Source: Hydrogenophaga sp.
GTDB lineage: Bacteria > Pseudomonadota > Gammaproteobacteria > Burkholderiales > Burkholderiaceae_C
DNA: 64,000 bases
Direction of reading: 5' to 3'
Assembly: GCF_026125825.1 (NCBI RefSeq)
Contig: NZ_JAHCKK010000006.1
Coordinates: 1-64,000, forward strand
The notes below the pieces were generated by a model, which had not been told where the DNA came from, did not search any database, and saw nothing but the letters and a program-made list of their open reading frames with translations. A program made the position numbers and the translations under genes. The first letter of the stretch is position 1. Each line of letters begins with the position of its first letter. Shown here piece after piece: positions 26,512-35,446 of the stretch.

Positions 26512-27972
26512 ATGTACAGCCTGCTGCCGGTCCTCGCCGTCTTCTCTCGCATTCTGCTGGCGTTCGCGCCGGCTTTCCTGGTGCCGCTGGCCTGGGCCTG
26601 GTTTCTCGATGCCCGGCACCATGCGCTGGTGTGGGCCTACGGCTTTGCCTTCACCACCTTTTGCGGCGCGGCCTTGTGGCAATTCACGCGCAAACATCGC
26701 CGCGAGCTTCAGGCCAAGGATGGTTTCCTGCTGGTCAACCTCGTTTGGACCTTGCTGCCCGCGTTCGCTGCGGCACCGCTGATGTTCACCGTGCCGGGCA
26801 TCGATTGGGCCAAGGCCTATTTCGAGGCCATGAGCGCACTCACCGCGACAGGTGCAACAGCGCTCGCGGGCCTGGACGACCTGCCCGTGTCCGTCAATGT
26901 ATGGCGGTGTTTCCTGCAACTGCTTGGCGGCCTGGGCATCATGCTGCTGGTGGTGGCCATACTGCCGTTGCTCGGCCTGGGTGGTGTGCAGCTCTATCGA
27001 GCGGAGACTCCCGGGCCCATGAAGGACGCCAAGTTCACGCCACGCATCGCCGAAACCGCGCGCGGCCTCTGGGGCGTCTACGTGCTGTTCTCCGTGGCCT
27101 GCATGCTCGCCTACCGCTGGGCTGGCATGAGTTGGGCCGATGCCTTCATGCACATGTGCACCACCATGGGGCTGGGCGGGTTCTCCTCCCACGATGCGAG
27201 TTTCGGGTACTGGGACTCCCACACCATCGAGGCCGTGGCGACCGTGTTCATGGCGCTGGCCGGTGTGAGCTTCATGCGCTACTTCATCGTGCTGCGACAC
27301 CGGACGCTGCGACCGATCATCAACGACCGGGAGATCCGCACCTATGTGGCCGTTCTGGCCGTGTCCATCGTCGTGGTCGCCACGTTGCTGGTGGCGCACG
27401 ACACGGTGGACGATTTTCCGGAGGCGCTGCGCACGGCTGCGTTCCATGTGGTTTCGGTGGCCACCACCACGGGCTATGCGTCGACCGACTATGCGCAGTG
27501 GCCTGTATTCGTTCCGGTGCTGCTGATGTTCCTGGGCTGCTTCGTGTCCTGCGCCGGCTCCACGGGGGGTGGCATCAAGCTGGTTCGCATGGTGCTGCTG
27601 ATCAAGCAGGCGCGGCGGGAGCTGGTGCGAATCATCCACCCCCGCGTCGTCAACCCCGTGACGCTGGGGGGCGCCGTCATGCCCACCTCGGTGATGACGG
27701 CCGTGCTGGGCTACATGCTGATTTACGGCGCAGCCACCATGGGCCTGACCATGGTGCTGCTGTTCACGGGCCTGGACATCGTCACGGCGTTCTCTGCGGT
27801 GGTGGCCACCGTGAACAACATCGGCCCGGGTCTCGGCGATGTCGGGCCTGCGAGCAATTTCGGTGTGCTCAACACCACGCAAGTCTGGGTGCTGTCTTTC
27901 GCGATGCTGCTCGGTCGCCTGGAGTTGCTCACGGTGCTGGTGCTGTTCACCGGTCACTTCTGGCGCAAGTGA
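26512..27972 (+). CDS. trkH: Trk potassium uptake channel TrkH
   Basis: A 486-residue polytopic inner-membrane K+ channel subunit of the TrkH/TrkG/KtrB superfamily, with about ten or more membrane segments. Four selectivity-loop repeats are visible as SALTATGATAL, CTTMGLGGFSS, ATTTGYASTD and a fourth around VNNIGPGLGD. ATG at 26512 (MYSLLPVL) is preferred over a TTG nine bases upstream. It follows trkA by 5 nt and is translated from the same mRNA. Confidence 0.96.
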   Translation: MYSLLPVLAVFSRILLAFAPAFLVPLAWAWFLDARHHALVWAYGFAFTTFCGAALWQFTRKHRRELQAKDGFLLVNLVWTLLPAFAAAPLMFTVPGIDWAKAYFEAMSALTATGATALAGLDDLPVSVNVWRCFLQLLGGLGIMLLVVAILPLLGLGGVQLYRAETPGPMKDAKFTPRIAETARGLWGVYVLFSVACMLAYRWAGMSWADAFMHMCTTMGLGGFSSHDASFGYWDSHTIEAVATVFMALAGVSFMRYFIVLRHRTLRPIINDREIRTYVAVLAVSIVVVATLLVAHDTVDDFPEALRTAAFHVVSVATTTGYASTDYAQWPVFVPVLLMFLGCFVSCAGSTGGGIKLVRMVLLIKQARRELVRIIHPRVVNPVTLGGAVMPTSVMTAVLGYMLIYGAATMGLTMVLLFTGLDIVTAFSAVVATVNNIGPGLGDVGPASNFGVLNTTQVWVLSFAMLLGRLELLTVLVLFTGHFWRK

Positions 27973-27984
27973 CCGGCGGGCGCG

Positions 27985-28689
27985 TCAACCGCGCGCCGGG
28001 ATGTTCAGGCCACGCTGCACCGCCGGGCGCTTTTCGAACGATTCGAGCACCCGCCTGAGGTTGGGGAAGTCCGCAAAGCCCACGATCTCGCCCGCACCGT
28101 AGAAGCCGACCAGGTTGCGCACCCAGGGCCAGGTGGCGATGTCGGCGATGGTGTACGCGTCGCCCATCAGCCACGCACGGCCTTCCAGGCGCTCATTCAA
28201 CACCTTCAACAGGCGCTTGCTCTCGTTCACGTAGCGGTCGCGCGGGCGCTTGTCCTCGTAGTCCTTGCCGGCGAACTTGTGGAAGAAGCCGAGCTGGCCA
28301 AACATCGGGCCCACGCCGCCCATCTGAAACATCAACCATTGCAGGGTCTCGTACTTGGCCGCCACGTCGTCCGGCAGGAAGCGCCCGGTCTTGCCGGCCA
28401 GGTAGACCAGGATGGCGCCGGACTCCCACAGCGCCAGGGGCCGGCCGCCCGGCCCGTTCGGGTCGAGGATGGCCGGGATCTTGTTGTTCGGGTTGAGCGA
28501 CAGAAAGGCCGACGACATCTGGTCGTTGGTCTCGAAGCTCACCAGGTGCGGCTCGTAGGGCAGGCCAGTCTCCTCCAGCATGATGGACACCTTCACGCCA
28601 TTGGGCGTGGGCAGCGAGTACAGCTGCAGGCGGTCGGGATGGGCGGCGGGCCATTTCTGGGTGATGGGGAAGGTGTCGAGCGTGCTCAT
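27985..28689 (-). CDS. Glutathione S-transferase family protein (YfcG/YghU-like)
   Basis: A 234-residue GST. The N-terminal thioredoxin-like domain starts LQLYSLPTPNGVKVSIMLEETGLPYE. The NPNNKIPAIL and ESGAILVYLAGK segments place the cis-Pro and the Ser-Glu glutathione site. The C-terminal helical domain (about 105-220) contains DIATWPWVRN. TPNG near the N-terminus is typical of the nu-class disulfide-bond oxidoreductases YfcG/YghU. The ATG at 28687-28689 is preferred; the frame extends 18 residues upstream. It faces trkH tail to tail, 12 bp apart. Confidence 0.92.
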   Translation of the reverse strand: MSTLDTFPITQKWPAAHPDRLQLYSLPTPNGVKVSIMLEETGLPYEPHLVSFETNDQMSSAFLSLNPNNKIPAILDPNGPGGRPLALWESGAILVYLAGKTGRFLPDDVAAKYETLQWLMFQMGGVGPMFGQLGFFHKFAGKDYEDKRPRDRYVNESKRLLKVLNERLEGRAWLMGDAYTIADIATWPWVRNLVGFYGAGEIVGFADFPNLRRVLESFEKRPAVQRGLNIPARG

Positions 28690-28766
28690 GGAAGGTCCTT
28701 GAAGTCGAAGACAAGAGGCGCCATTGGAACACCCGCCTGCCATGCCCCCATCCTTGCAAGGGGATC

Positions 28767-28772
28767 GATAAT
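28767..28772 (+). promoter_or_regulatory. -10-like hexamer before the YchJ-like gene
   Basis: GATAAT lies 9 nt before the ATG at 28782, in the context GGGGATCGATAATCGGC. A near-leaderless start is predicted. Confidence 0.35.
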
Positions 28773-28781
28773 CGGCTTGCC

Positions 28782-29165
28782 ATGCCCACGACCCAAGACC
28801 CCTGTCCCTGCGGCCTCGGCCCGGCTTTCCCGGACTGCTGCGGCCGCTACATCGGCGCTGGCCGCCCCGCGCCCGACGCCGAGGCGCTCATGCGCTCGCG
28901 CTACACCGCCTTCGTGCGGGGCGACGCGGCGCACCTGCTCGCCACCTGGCACGCCAGCCAGCGGCCAGCCTCGCTCGACCTGGGCGACGGGGTGAAGTGG
29001 CTCGGGCTCGAAGTGAGGCGCCATGCGCCCCTCGACGACACCCATGCCGAGGTCGAGTTCGTGGCGCGCTCGCGCGTGCAGGGGCGCGGCCAGCGCCTGC
29101 ACGAGCGCAGCCGCTTCGTGCGGGAGAATGGCCAGTGGTTTTATGTCGATGGAGAGATCAAGTGA
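28782..29165 (+). CDS. YchJ family protein (UPF0225, SEC-C-like Cys motif)
   Basis: A 127-residue YchJ-type protein. The N-terminal zinc-binding motif CPCGLGPAFPDCC is of the SEC-C type, followed by a conserved LMRSRYTAFVRGDAAHLLATWH segment and an NTF2/SnoaL-like beta sheet ending in WFYVDGEI. E. coli YchJ is longer because of a second Cys motif. Function unknown. It starts 92 bp from the divergent GST gene and is followed by a copy of the intergenic repeat. Confidence 0.9.
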   Translation: MPTTQDPCPCGLGPAFPDCCGRYIGAGRPAPDAEALMRSRYTAFVRGDAAHLLATWHASQRPASLDLGDGVKWLGLEVRRHAPLDDTHAEVEFVARSRVQGRGQRLHERSRFVRENGQWFYVDGEIK

Positions 29166-29191
29166 TGCGCCGAGTGATGCAGCGTCCACCG

Positions 29192-29272
29192 CAGACATCC
29201 CGGCTCCGGCTTCGCCGGTCCGGCATGCCGCCCCCCTGCAGGGAGGCGGCGCCGAAGGCGACGCGGGGGAGA
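29192..29272 (-). repeat. Dispersed double-hairpin intergenic repeat, copy A
   Basis: Reverse-oriented copy of the element seen at 32670, 33931, 39359 and 47924. On the minus strand it reads CGTCGCCTTCGGCGCC, then a CCCTGCAGGG hairpin, then CCGGCGAAGCCGG and a diverged tail. It fills the gap between the YchJ-like gene and the HAD gene and runs up to the HAD start. Confidence 0.7.
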
Positions 29273-29276
29273 TGCC

Positions 29277-29939
29277 ATGTTTGACGCGGTGCTCTTTGAT
29301 TGCGACGGCGTGCTCGTCGACAGCGAGCCCATCACCAACGGCGTGCTGCGCGAGGTGCTCAACGAGAGCGGCTGGCCGCTGACCCAGGCCGAATGCATGG
29401 ACATCTTCATCGGCAAGGCGGTGCGCGACGAGCGCGCGCGCATCGAGGCCGAGACCGGCAAGCCGTTCACCGAGGAATGGCTGCAGGCTTTCTACGCACG
29501 CCGCAACGTGCGCCTGCTGGCCGAACTCCAGGCGGTGCAAGGGGCGGCAGAGGCGGTGACGGCGGCGCACCGCCACGTCGCCGGCCGCATCGCCTGCGCT
29601 TCGGGCGCCGACCGGCCCAAGGTGGTGATGCAGCTCGATCTCGTGGGCATGCTGCCCTTGTTCGGCGAGCGCGTCTTCAGTGGCCACGACCAGCCGCGCT
29701 CCAAGCCCGCACCCGATGTCTACCTGGCCGCCGCCGCGCACCTGGGCGTGGACCCGGCTCGCTGCCTGGTGGTGGAAGACACGGCCACAGGCGCCCAGGC
29801 CGGACTGGCGGCGGGTGCCACCGTGTGGGGCTACTGCCCCCAAGGGCACGGGCGGGCGTTCGAGGGCCTACCGGTGGCGCGTGTGTTCGGCCACATGGAC
29901 GAGTTGCGCGAGCTGTTCACCGCGCCACTCGCCCGGTGA
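29277..29939 (+). CDS. HAD-IA family phosphatase (phosphoglycolate phosphatase-like)
   Basis: A 220-residue HAD-superfamily hydrolase of the beta-phosphoglucomutase/phosphoglycolate phosphatase type. Motif I is FDCDGVLVDSEP (Asp8, Asp10 catalytic), with a cap domain of about 60 residues. Motif II is CASGA, motif III is SKPAPDVYL and motif IV is VVEDTATG. The phosphate ester substrate is unknown. Its ATG abuts the end of repeat copy A. The last 72 bp overlap the convergent AraC-type gene. Confidence 0.92.
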   Translation: MFDAVLFDCDGVLVDSEPITNGVLREVLNESGWPLTQAECMDIFIGKAVRDERARIEAETGKPFTEEWLQAFYARRNVRLLAELQAVQGAAEAVTAAHRHVAGRIACASGADRPKVVMQLDLVGMLPLFGERVFSGHDQPRSKPAPDVYLAAAAHLGVDPARCLVVEDTATGAQAGLAAGATVWGYCPQGHGRAFEGLPVARVFGHMDELRELFTAPLAR

Positions 29940-30932
29940 GCGCCCGGTCCAGCCGCGAAACGCGCGGATGAAGCTCTTCTCGTTGTGAAACCCGCAGGCC
30001 TGCGCCACCTGCTTGATGGGGCGTTGCGTGCGCAGCAGCAGTTCGGTGGCGCGCTGGCGCCGCACCTCGTCCTTCAAGGCCTGAAGTGAGGCGCCTTCGT
30101 CCTTGAGCTGCCGGTGCAAGGTGCGTGCGGAGACGTTGAGCAATGCCGCCAGATCGTCGGCGTTGTGGGCGTCCAGCGGCTGGGCCGCCAGCACCTGGCG
30201 CACGCGCTGCACCAGCAGCCGGTCGCGCCGGTAGGAGCGCACGGTGAGTGGCAGGGCGCGCTGCAGGAGCTGGTTCATGGCGGCCTCGTCGCGCCGCACG
30301 GGCAGGGCCAGGTAGCGCGCATCGAAGGTGATGGCAGCCTCGTCCGCGCCGAAGGTGGCCGGGCCGTCGAACAGCACGGCGTAGGCGTCCAGGTGGGGCG
30401 GCGGCGCGTAGGGAAACTGCGCGCCCTGCAGCGGAATGCGCGAATCCACATACCAGCTGGCCAGGCCGTGGATGTTGCGCAGCACCGAGACCACGCAGAA
30501 CTCGGTGAGCGGCCCCGGGTGGCGGTGCGGGCGCAACACGAGGCGCCCGCGCTCGCCCACGGTCTCCAGCGAAAGGGAGACGTCGTCGGTGATCAACCCA
30601 TGGTGGCGGCACCAGCGCTTGAGCGCCATGCCCAGCGAGGGCGCCGAAAGCGAGGCGCGTGCCAGCATGCCGTAGCTGCCCCAGGGCAGCGGCCGGCGAA
30701 AGCAGCCCAGGCCCTCGTCGTCGAGTTCGCGCATGGCCGCCTCCGAGACCAGCTCCATCTGCGCAGCGGTGATTCGGGCGTGCGGCTGATCGACTTCCCG
30801 TGGCGGAATTTGTGCCACTTCCAGCGCCCGCGCAGGGTCCAGGCCCCGGGCGCGGTAGGCCGCCACCATGGCCCTGACGAAAGCCATGGGGGTCAATGCT
30901 GGGCCGAGGGAGGGGTCGAAGGCGGGAGGCAT
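29868..30932 (-). CDS. AraC family transcriptional regulator
   Basis: A 354-residue regulator with a 230-residue N-terminal domain of the Arabinose_bd/OruR type and a C-terminal AraC HTH. The HTH contains [24 protein letters not shown] and the second helix pair [25 protein letters not shown] (partial motif: [17 protein letters not shown]). It is divergent from liuB across 109 bp that contains a direct repeat of GCAACCTG. This suggests it controls the second leucine-catabolism operon, separately from LiuR. It resembles AraC-type regulators of acyl-CoA metabolism. The C-terminus overlaps the HAD gene by 72 bp. Confidence 0.9.
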   Translation of the reverse strand: MPPAFDPSLGPALTPMAFVRAMVAAYRARGLDPARALEVAQIPPREVDQPHARITAAQMELVSEAAMRELDDEGLGCFRRPLPWGSYGMLARASLSAPSLGMALKRWCRHHGLITDDVSLSLETVGERGRLVLRPHRHPGPLTEFCVVSVLRNIHGLASWYVDSRIPLQGAQFPYAPPPHLDAYAVLFDGPATFGADEAAITFDARYLALPVRRDEAAMNQLLQRALPLTVRSYRRDRLLVQRVRQVLAAQPLDAHNADDLAALLNVSARTLHRQLKDEGASLQALKDEVRRQRATELLLRTQRPIKQVAQACGFHNEKSFIRAFRGWTGRSPGEWRGEQLAQLVHVAEHTRHR

Positions 30933-30963
30933 GCCGCCAGTTTCGCCTGGCTTGGCGTCATTT

Positions 30964-30983
30964 GCAACCTGTGTGGCAACCTG
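30964..30983. promoter_or_regulatory. Direct repeat, candidate AraC-type binding site
   Basis: Two GCAACCTG copies (30964-30971 and 30976-30983), 12 bp apart, in the divergent region between the AraC-type gene and liuB. AraC-family proteins commonly bind direct repeats, though usually about 21 bp apart. Assignment is tentative. Confidence 0.4.
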
Positions 30984-31041
30984 GACCCCGTTCGCCTGTC
31001 TATCCTCCACAATGCCTCGAAACACCACAACGGATGCCGCC

Positions 31042-32664
31042 ATGCCGATCCTGGAGACCCAACTCAACGCCCGATCCGCCGACTTCCAGGCCAACGCCCA
31101 GGCCATGCAGGTGGTGGTCGACGACCTCAAAGCCCAGATCGCCAAGGCCACCCTCGGCGGTGGTGAAGCCGCCCGCGCCAAACACACGGCGCGCGGCAAG
31201 CTGTTGCCGCGCGACCGCGTGCAGATGCTGCTCGACCCCGGCACGCCTTTTCTGGAGCTCAGCCCGCTGGCGGCGCTGAACATGTACCCCGACCGCGACG
31301 GCACCGACAGCGCCCCTTGCGCCGGGGTGATCACGGGCATCGGCCGCGTGAGCGGGGTGGACTGCCTGATCGTCTGCAACGACGCCACCGTCAAAGGCGG
31401 CACCTATTACCCGATGACGGTGAAGAAACACCTGCGGGCGCAGGAGGTGGCGATGCAGAACAACCTGATCTGCATCTACCTCGTGGACTCGGGTGGCGCC
31501 AACCTGCCGAACCAGGACGACGTGTTCCCCGACCGGGAGCACTTCGGGCGCATCTTCTACAACCAGGCCAACATGAGCGCCAACGGCATCGCGCAGATCG
31601 CGGTCGTCATGGGCTCGTGCACAGCCGGCGGCGCCTACGTGCCCGCCATGAGCGACGAGACCATCATCGTCAAGAACCAGGGCACCATCTTCCTGGGTGG
31701 CCCGCCGCTGGTGAAGGCCGCCATTGGCGAGATCGTGAGCGCCGAGGACCTGGGCGGCGGCGACGTGCACACGCGCCTCTCGGGCGTGGCCGACCACCTG
31801 GCGCAGAACGACGCGCATGCGCTGGCGCTGGCGCGCCAGGCCGTGGCCACGCTCAACCGCCGCAAAGTCGTCACGCAGGCCCTTCGCGAGCCGCGAGCGC
31901 CCTTGTACGACCCTAAGGAAATCTACGGCGTGATCCCGGTCGACACGCGCAAGCCCTACGACGTGCGCGAGATCATTGCCCGCGTGGTCGATGGCAGCGA
32001 GTTCCACGAGTTCAAGGCCCGCTACGGCGCCACGCTGGTCTGCGGCTTCGCACACATCGAGGGCATGCCGATCGGCATCGTCGCCAACAACGGCGTGCTG
32101 TTCTCCGAGAGCGCGCAGAAAGGCGCGCACTTCATCGAGCTGTGCTGCCAGCGCAAGGTGCCCCTGCTGTTCCTGCAGAACATCACCGGCTTCATGGTGG
32201 GCCGCAAGTACGAGAGCGAGGGCATCGCGCGCCACGGCGCCAAGATGGTCACGGCCGTGGCCACGGCGCAGGTGCCCAAGTTCACCATCATCATCGGCGG
32301 CAGCTACGGCGCCGGCAACTACGGCATGTGCGGCCGCGCCTACAGCCCGCGCTTTCTCTGGATGTGGCCCAACGCGCGCATCAGCGTCATGGGCGGCGAA
32401 CAGGCCGCCAGCGTGCTGGCGACGGTGCGGCGCGACGGCATCGAGGCCAAAGGCGGCAGCTGGAGCGCCGAGGAAGAAGCGAAGTTCAAGCAGCCGCTGC
32501 TCGACCAGTTCGCGCACCAGTCGCACCCCTACTACGCCAGCGCGCGGCTCTGGGACGACGGCGTGATCGATCCGGCCGACACGCGCCGCGTGCTCGGACT
32601 GGCCCTTTCGGCCACCCTCAACACGCCCATCGGCGAGCCGAAGTTCGGCGTCTTCCGGATGTGA
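31042..32664 (+). CDS. liuB: 3-methylcrotonyl-CoA carboxylase, beta (carboxyltransferase) subunit
   Basis: A 540-residue biotin-dependent carboxyltransferase that transfers CO2 to 3-methylcrotonyl-CoA. It starts [20 protein letters not shown], and the [22 protein letters not shown] region and the [39 protein letters not shown] and [16 protein letters not shown] segments are typical of the beta subunit of MCC (about 535 residues). ATG at 31042 is preferred to in-frame upstream ATGs because it matches family length. It begins the second leucine operon and is divergent from the AraC-type gene. LiuD, 2.8 kb downstream, is its partner. Confidence 0.95.
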   Translation: MPILETQLNARSADFQANAQAMQVVVDDLKAQIAKATLGGGEAARAKHTARGKLLPRDRVQMLLDPGTPFLELSPLAALNMYPDRDGTDSAPCAGVITGIGRVSGVDCLIVCNDATVKGGTYYPMTVKKHLRAQEVAMQNNLICIYLVDSGGANLPNQDDVFPDREHFGRIFYNQANMSANGIAQIAVVMGSCTAGGAYVPAMSDETIIVKNQGTIFLGGPPLVKAAIGEIVSAEDLGGGDVHTRLSGVADHLAQNDAHALALARQAVATLNRRKVVTQALREPRAPLYDPKEIYGVIPVDTRKPYDVREIIARVVDGSEFHEFKARYGATLVCGFAHIEGMPIGIVANNGVLFSESAQKGAHFIELCCQRKVPLLFLQNITGFMVGRKYESEGIARHGAKMVTAVATAQVPKFTIIIGGSYGAGNYGMCGRAYSPRFLWMWPNARISVMGGEQAASVLATVRRDGIEAKGGSWSAEEEAKFKQPLLDQFAHQSHPYYASARLWDDGVIDPADTRRVLGLALSATLNTPIGEPKFGVFRM

Positions 32665-32669
32665 GCATG

Positions 32670-32767
32670 AACACCCCCCGCGTCGCCTTCGGCGCCACCC
32701 CCCTGAAGGGGGGCAACACCTGCGGCCCGGCGAAGCCGGTACCGCGGTGTTTCTGGAGCGGGATGGG
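32670..32767 (+). repeat. Dispersed double-hairpin intergenic repeat, copy B
   Basis: The best-preserved copy. Just after the liuB stop it carries CGTCGCCTTCGGCGCC, then CCCCCCTGAAGGGGGG (6-bp stem hairpin), then ACACCTGCGG, CCCGGCGAAGCCGG and CCGCGGTGT, which fold as a second, longer hairpin. Four related copies are listed separately. Confidence 0.8.
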
Positions 32768-32794
32768 CGCACCCAAATGCCCTCAGGAGCCTCT

Positions 32795-33931
32795 ATGACC
32801 AGGACCATCTACGACAACCCCGACCACGAACTGCTGCGCGACCAGGTCGCGCGCTTTCTCGAACGGGAGGTGGAGCCGCACGCAGCGGCCTGGGAAGAGA
32901 CCGGCATGGTGCCGCGCGACGTGCTGCGCCGCATGGGCCAGGCCGGCCTGCTGGGCCTGATGTTCGAGGGTGAACACGGCGGCGGCGATGCCGATGCGCT
33001 GACCAACCTGGTGTTTGCCGAAGCCCTGTCGCAATCCACCTACGCCGGCTTCGTGATCACCGTGCTGGTGCACACCGACATGGCCGGCCCGCACCTGCAC
33101 CACGCCGGCAGCGCAGCGCAGAAGGCCAAGTACCTGAAGAAGGTCACGGCGGGCGAGATGATCACCGCCGTGGGCATCACCGAACCCGGCGCGGGTTCGG
33201 ACGTGGCGGGCATCCGCACCACCGCGCGCAAGGAAGGCCGCGAATGGGTGCTCAACGGCACCAAGATGTTCATCACCAATGGCGTGCACGCCGACCTGTA
33301 CTTCGTTGCCGCCAAGACCGGCACCGCGCGCCACGACGTGACCATGTTCATCGTCGAGAAGGGCACGCCCGGTTTCAGCGTGGGCCGGGCGCTCAAGAAG
33401 ACCGGCTGGCTCTCGAGCGACACGGCCGAACTGATCTTCGACAACGTCCGCATACCAGAAGAAAACCTGCTGGGCGAACAGGGCAAGGGCTTCTACTCGG
33501 TCATGAAGAACTTCCAGACCGAGCGCATCGCCCTGGCGGCCATGGCCGTCGGCCACTGCACGCAGGCCCTGAAGCTCACGCTGGACTACGTGCGCCAGCG
33601 CCAGGCCTTCGGCGCCACGCTGTGGGACAAGCAGACCATCCGCCAGCGCCTGTCGATGCTGGACGCCAAGACGCGCGCGGCGCGCCAGCTCATGTACCAC
33701 TGCGCCTGGAGCGTGACCCAGGGCCACGACATCGTGCAGGAAGTCTCCATGCTCAAGGCGCTCACCGGCGAGCTGGTCAACGAGGTGGTGCAGACCTGCC
33801 AGCAGTTCCACGGCGGCATGGGCTTCATCCGCGAGACCGCGATCGAGCGCCTCTGGCGCGACGCGCGGGTGCTCGCCATCGGCGGCGGCGCGACCGAAGT
33901 GATGCTGGAAGAAGTGGCCAAGCGATATTGA
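32795..33931 (+). CDS. Acyl-CoA dehydrogenase (long-chain/LCAD-like)
   Basis: A 378-residue FAD-dependent acyl-CoA dehydrogenase. [19 protein letters not shown] and WVLNGTKMFITNGVHADL are family segments. The catalytic Glu appears to be Glu243 in FQTERIALAAMA, the helix-G position, because the usual C-terminal EGTSE motif is replaced by GGGATEVM, as in long-chain enzymes. CAGGAGC (32784-32790) precedes the ATG at 32795. It lies between liuB and liuC. Its substrate is uncertain; it may oxidise citronellyl-type or other branched acyl-CoA, but that is speculation. Confidence 0.9.
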   Translation: MTRTIYDNPDHELLRDQVARFLEREVEPHAAAWEETGMVPRDVLRRMGQAGLLGLMFEGEHGGGDADALTNLVFAEALSQSTYAGFVITVLVHTDMAGPHLHHAGSAAQKAKYLKKVTAGEMITAVGITEPGAGSDVAGIRTTARKEGREWVLNGTKMFITNGVHADLYFVAAKTGTARHDVTMFIVEKGTPGFSVGRALKKTGWLSSDTAELIFDNVRIPEENLLGEQGKGFYSVMKNFQTERIALAAMAVGHCTQALKLTLDYVRQRQAFGATLWDKQTIRQRLSMLDAKTRAARQLMYHCAWSVTQGHDIVQEVSMLKALTGELVNEVVQTCQQFHGGMGFIRETAIERLWRDARVLAIGGGATEVMLEEVAKRY

Positions 33932-33986
33932 ACACCCCTGCCGCGCGGCAGACCGGTTCCGCGGTGTCCCTGGTGGGGTGGGCGGG
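33931..33986 (+). repeat. Dispersed intergenic repeat, copy C (shortened)
   Basis: Begins at the stop codon of the preceding gene: AACACCCCTGCCGCGCGGCAG, then CCGGTTCCGCGGTGTCCCTGG. It keeps the second-hairpin arms (ACACC and GGTGT) but lacks the first hairpin. Confidence 0.6.
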
Positions 33987-34009
33987 ACAGACTTGAATGA
34001 GGAGCAGCA

Positions 34010-34801
34010 ATGAGTGAAGTCCTGGACGTTTCCCGCCCCACGCCGCACGTGGCCAAGGTGTGGCTCAACCGCCCCGACGTGCGCAACGCCTTCAACGACG
34101 ACGTGATTGCCGCGCTGACCGCGACCTTCACCGAGCTGGCGAAAGACCGGGCTCTGCGCGTGGTGGTGCTTGGCGCACACGGCAAAGCCTTCTGCGCCGG
34201 TGCCGACCTGAACTGGATGAAGGCCATGGCCGCCTACAGCTGGGACCAGAACCGCGCCGACGCGCAGCAGCTGGCCAACATGCTGTGGACACTCGACCAG
34301 TGCCCGGTGCCGGTGGTCGGCCGCATCCAGGGCGACTGCTATGCCGGTGGCATGGGGCTGGCGGCCATCTGCGACGTGCTGGTGGCGGTGGAGGGCGCGA
34401 CCTTCTGCCTGTCCGAAGCGCGCCTGGGCCTGTTGCCCGCCACCATCAGCCCCTACGTGACGCGCGCGCTGGGGGTGCAGGCCTCGCGCCGCTACATGGT
34501 CACCGCCGAGCGCTTCAGCGCTGTGCGTGCGCACGCGCTGGGCATGGTGCACGAACTTGCCACCCCGCAGACGCTGGACGCCAAGGTGGACGAGATCGTC
34601 GCCACGCTGGTCGCCAATGGCCCCAAGGCCACGCGCGAGTGCAAGCGACTGGTGCGCGACGTGAGCGGCCAGCCCATCACCGAAGTGCTGCGCAGCGAAA
34701 CCGCGCGCCGCATTGCCGATGTGCGTGCCAGCGACGAGGGCCGCGAAGGCCTGCAGTCCTTCCTGCAGAAGCGCCCGCCGGGCTGGCTGCCCGCGGCCTG
34801 A
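34010..34801 (+). CDS. liuC: Enoyl-CoA hydratase/methylglutaconyl-CoA hydratase
   Basis: A 263-residue crotonase-fold protein. The oxyanion-hole segment is LGAHGKAFCAGADLNWMK (about residues 55-72), and the catalytic acid/base region is CLSEARLGLLPATISPYV. These fit 3-methylglutaconyl-CoA hydratase, which makes HMG-CoA in leucine breakdown. An AGGAGCAGCA ribosome-binding site precedes the ATG. It lies 16 bp before the DUF4126 gene and is followed by liuD, all on one transcript. Confidence 0.93.
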   Translation: MSEVLDVSRPTPHVAKVWLNRPDVRNAFNDDVIAALTATFTELAKDRALRVVVLGAHGKAFCAGADLNWMKAMAAYSWDQNRADAQQLANMLWTLDQCPVPVVGRIQGDCYAGGMGLAAICDVLVAVEGATFCLSEARLGLLPATISPYVTRALGVQASRRYMVTAERFSAVRAHALGMVHELATPQTLDAKVDEIVATLVANGPKATRECKRLVRDVSGQPITEVLRSETARRIADVRASDEGREGLQSFLQKRPPGWLPAA

Positions 34802-34817
34802 CCCGGGGCGCAAGACC

Positions 34818-35438
34818 ATGGCCGACTGGTTCCACACCCTGGGCACGCCCGAGCTGCTCGCGCTCGCGGGTGCGCTCGGCTGGGCCAGCGGCTTTCGGCT
34901 GTACGCCGTGGTGTTCATCGTCGGCCTGGCCGGCGCCATGGGCTGGATGCCGCTGCCCTCCGGCCTGCAGGCGCTCCAGCATCCCGTGCTGCTGGGCACG
35001 GCCGGCTTCATGCTCTTCGTCGAGTTCTTCGCCGACAAGATCCCGGTGGTCGATTCGCTCTGGGACATGGTCCACAGCGTGGTGCGCATTCCGGCCGGCG
35101 CGGCACTCGCCGCGGGCGTGTTCGGTGCCGACAGCGGTACCGTCGCGCTGGCCGCGGCGCTGATGGGCGGCACGCTCGCCGCCACCAGCCAGGCCGCCAA
35201 GACCACCACGCGCGCGGCCATCAACAGCTCGCCCGAACCGTTCTCCAACCTCGGCATGAGCCTGGTCGAGGACGGCCTCGTGGTCGGCGCGGTCTGGCTC
35301 GCCACGAGCCACCCGCTGGTCTTCGTGGTCCTGCTCGCGATCACCGTCGTGCTGATGTGGATCGCCACCTGGATGCTCTTTCAGTTCCTGCGCGCGGTGT
35401 TCCGCCGCGTGCGCTCCTTCTTCACCGCCACCGCCTAG
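34818..35438 (+). CDS. DUF4126 family membrane protein
   Basis: A 206-residue integral membrane protein of the DUF4126 family, with about five membrane segments (roughly residues 12-32, 45-70, 85-112, 155-175, 178-198). The segment SGFRLYAVVFIVGLAGAMGW, an FADKIPVVDSLWD loop and a GGTLAATSQAAK segment are notable. No enzymatic motif is seen. It sits 16 bp after liuC and 8 bp before liuD, so it is translationally embedded in the MCC operon. A role in leucine degradation or transport is possible but unproven. Confidence 0.85.
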   Translation: MADWFHTLGTPELLALAGALGWASGFRLYAVVFIVGLAGAMGWMPLPSGLQALQHPVLLGTAGFMLFVEFFADKIPVVDSLWDMVHSVVRIPAGAALAAGVFGADSGTVALAAALMGGTLAATSQAAKTTTRAAINSSPEPFSNLGMSLVEDGLVVGAVWLATSHPLVFVVLLAITVVLMWIATWMLFQFLRAVFRRVRSFFTATA

Positions 35439-35446
35439 GAAGTTCC

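Noticed and set aside
32783-35368. Long minus-strand open frame (861 codons) opposite the acyl-CoA dehydrogenase, liuC and DUF4126 genes
   Set aside because: Antisense to three supported genes; no ribosome-binding site or domain.
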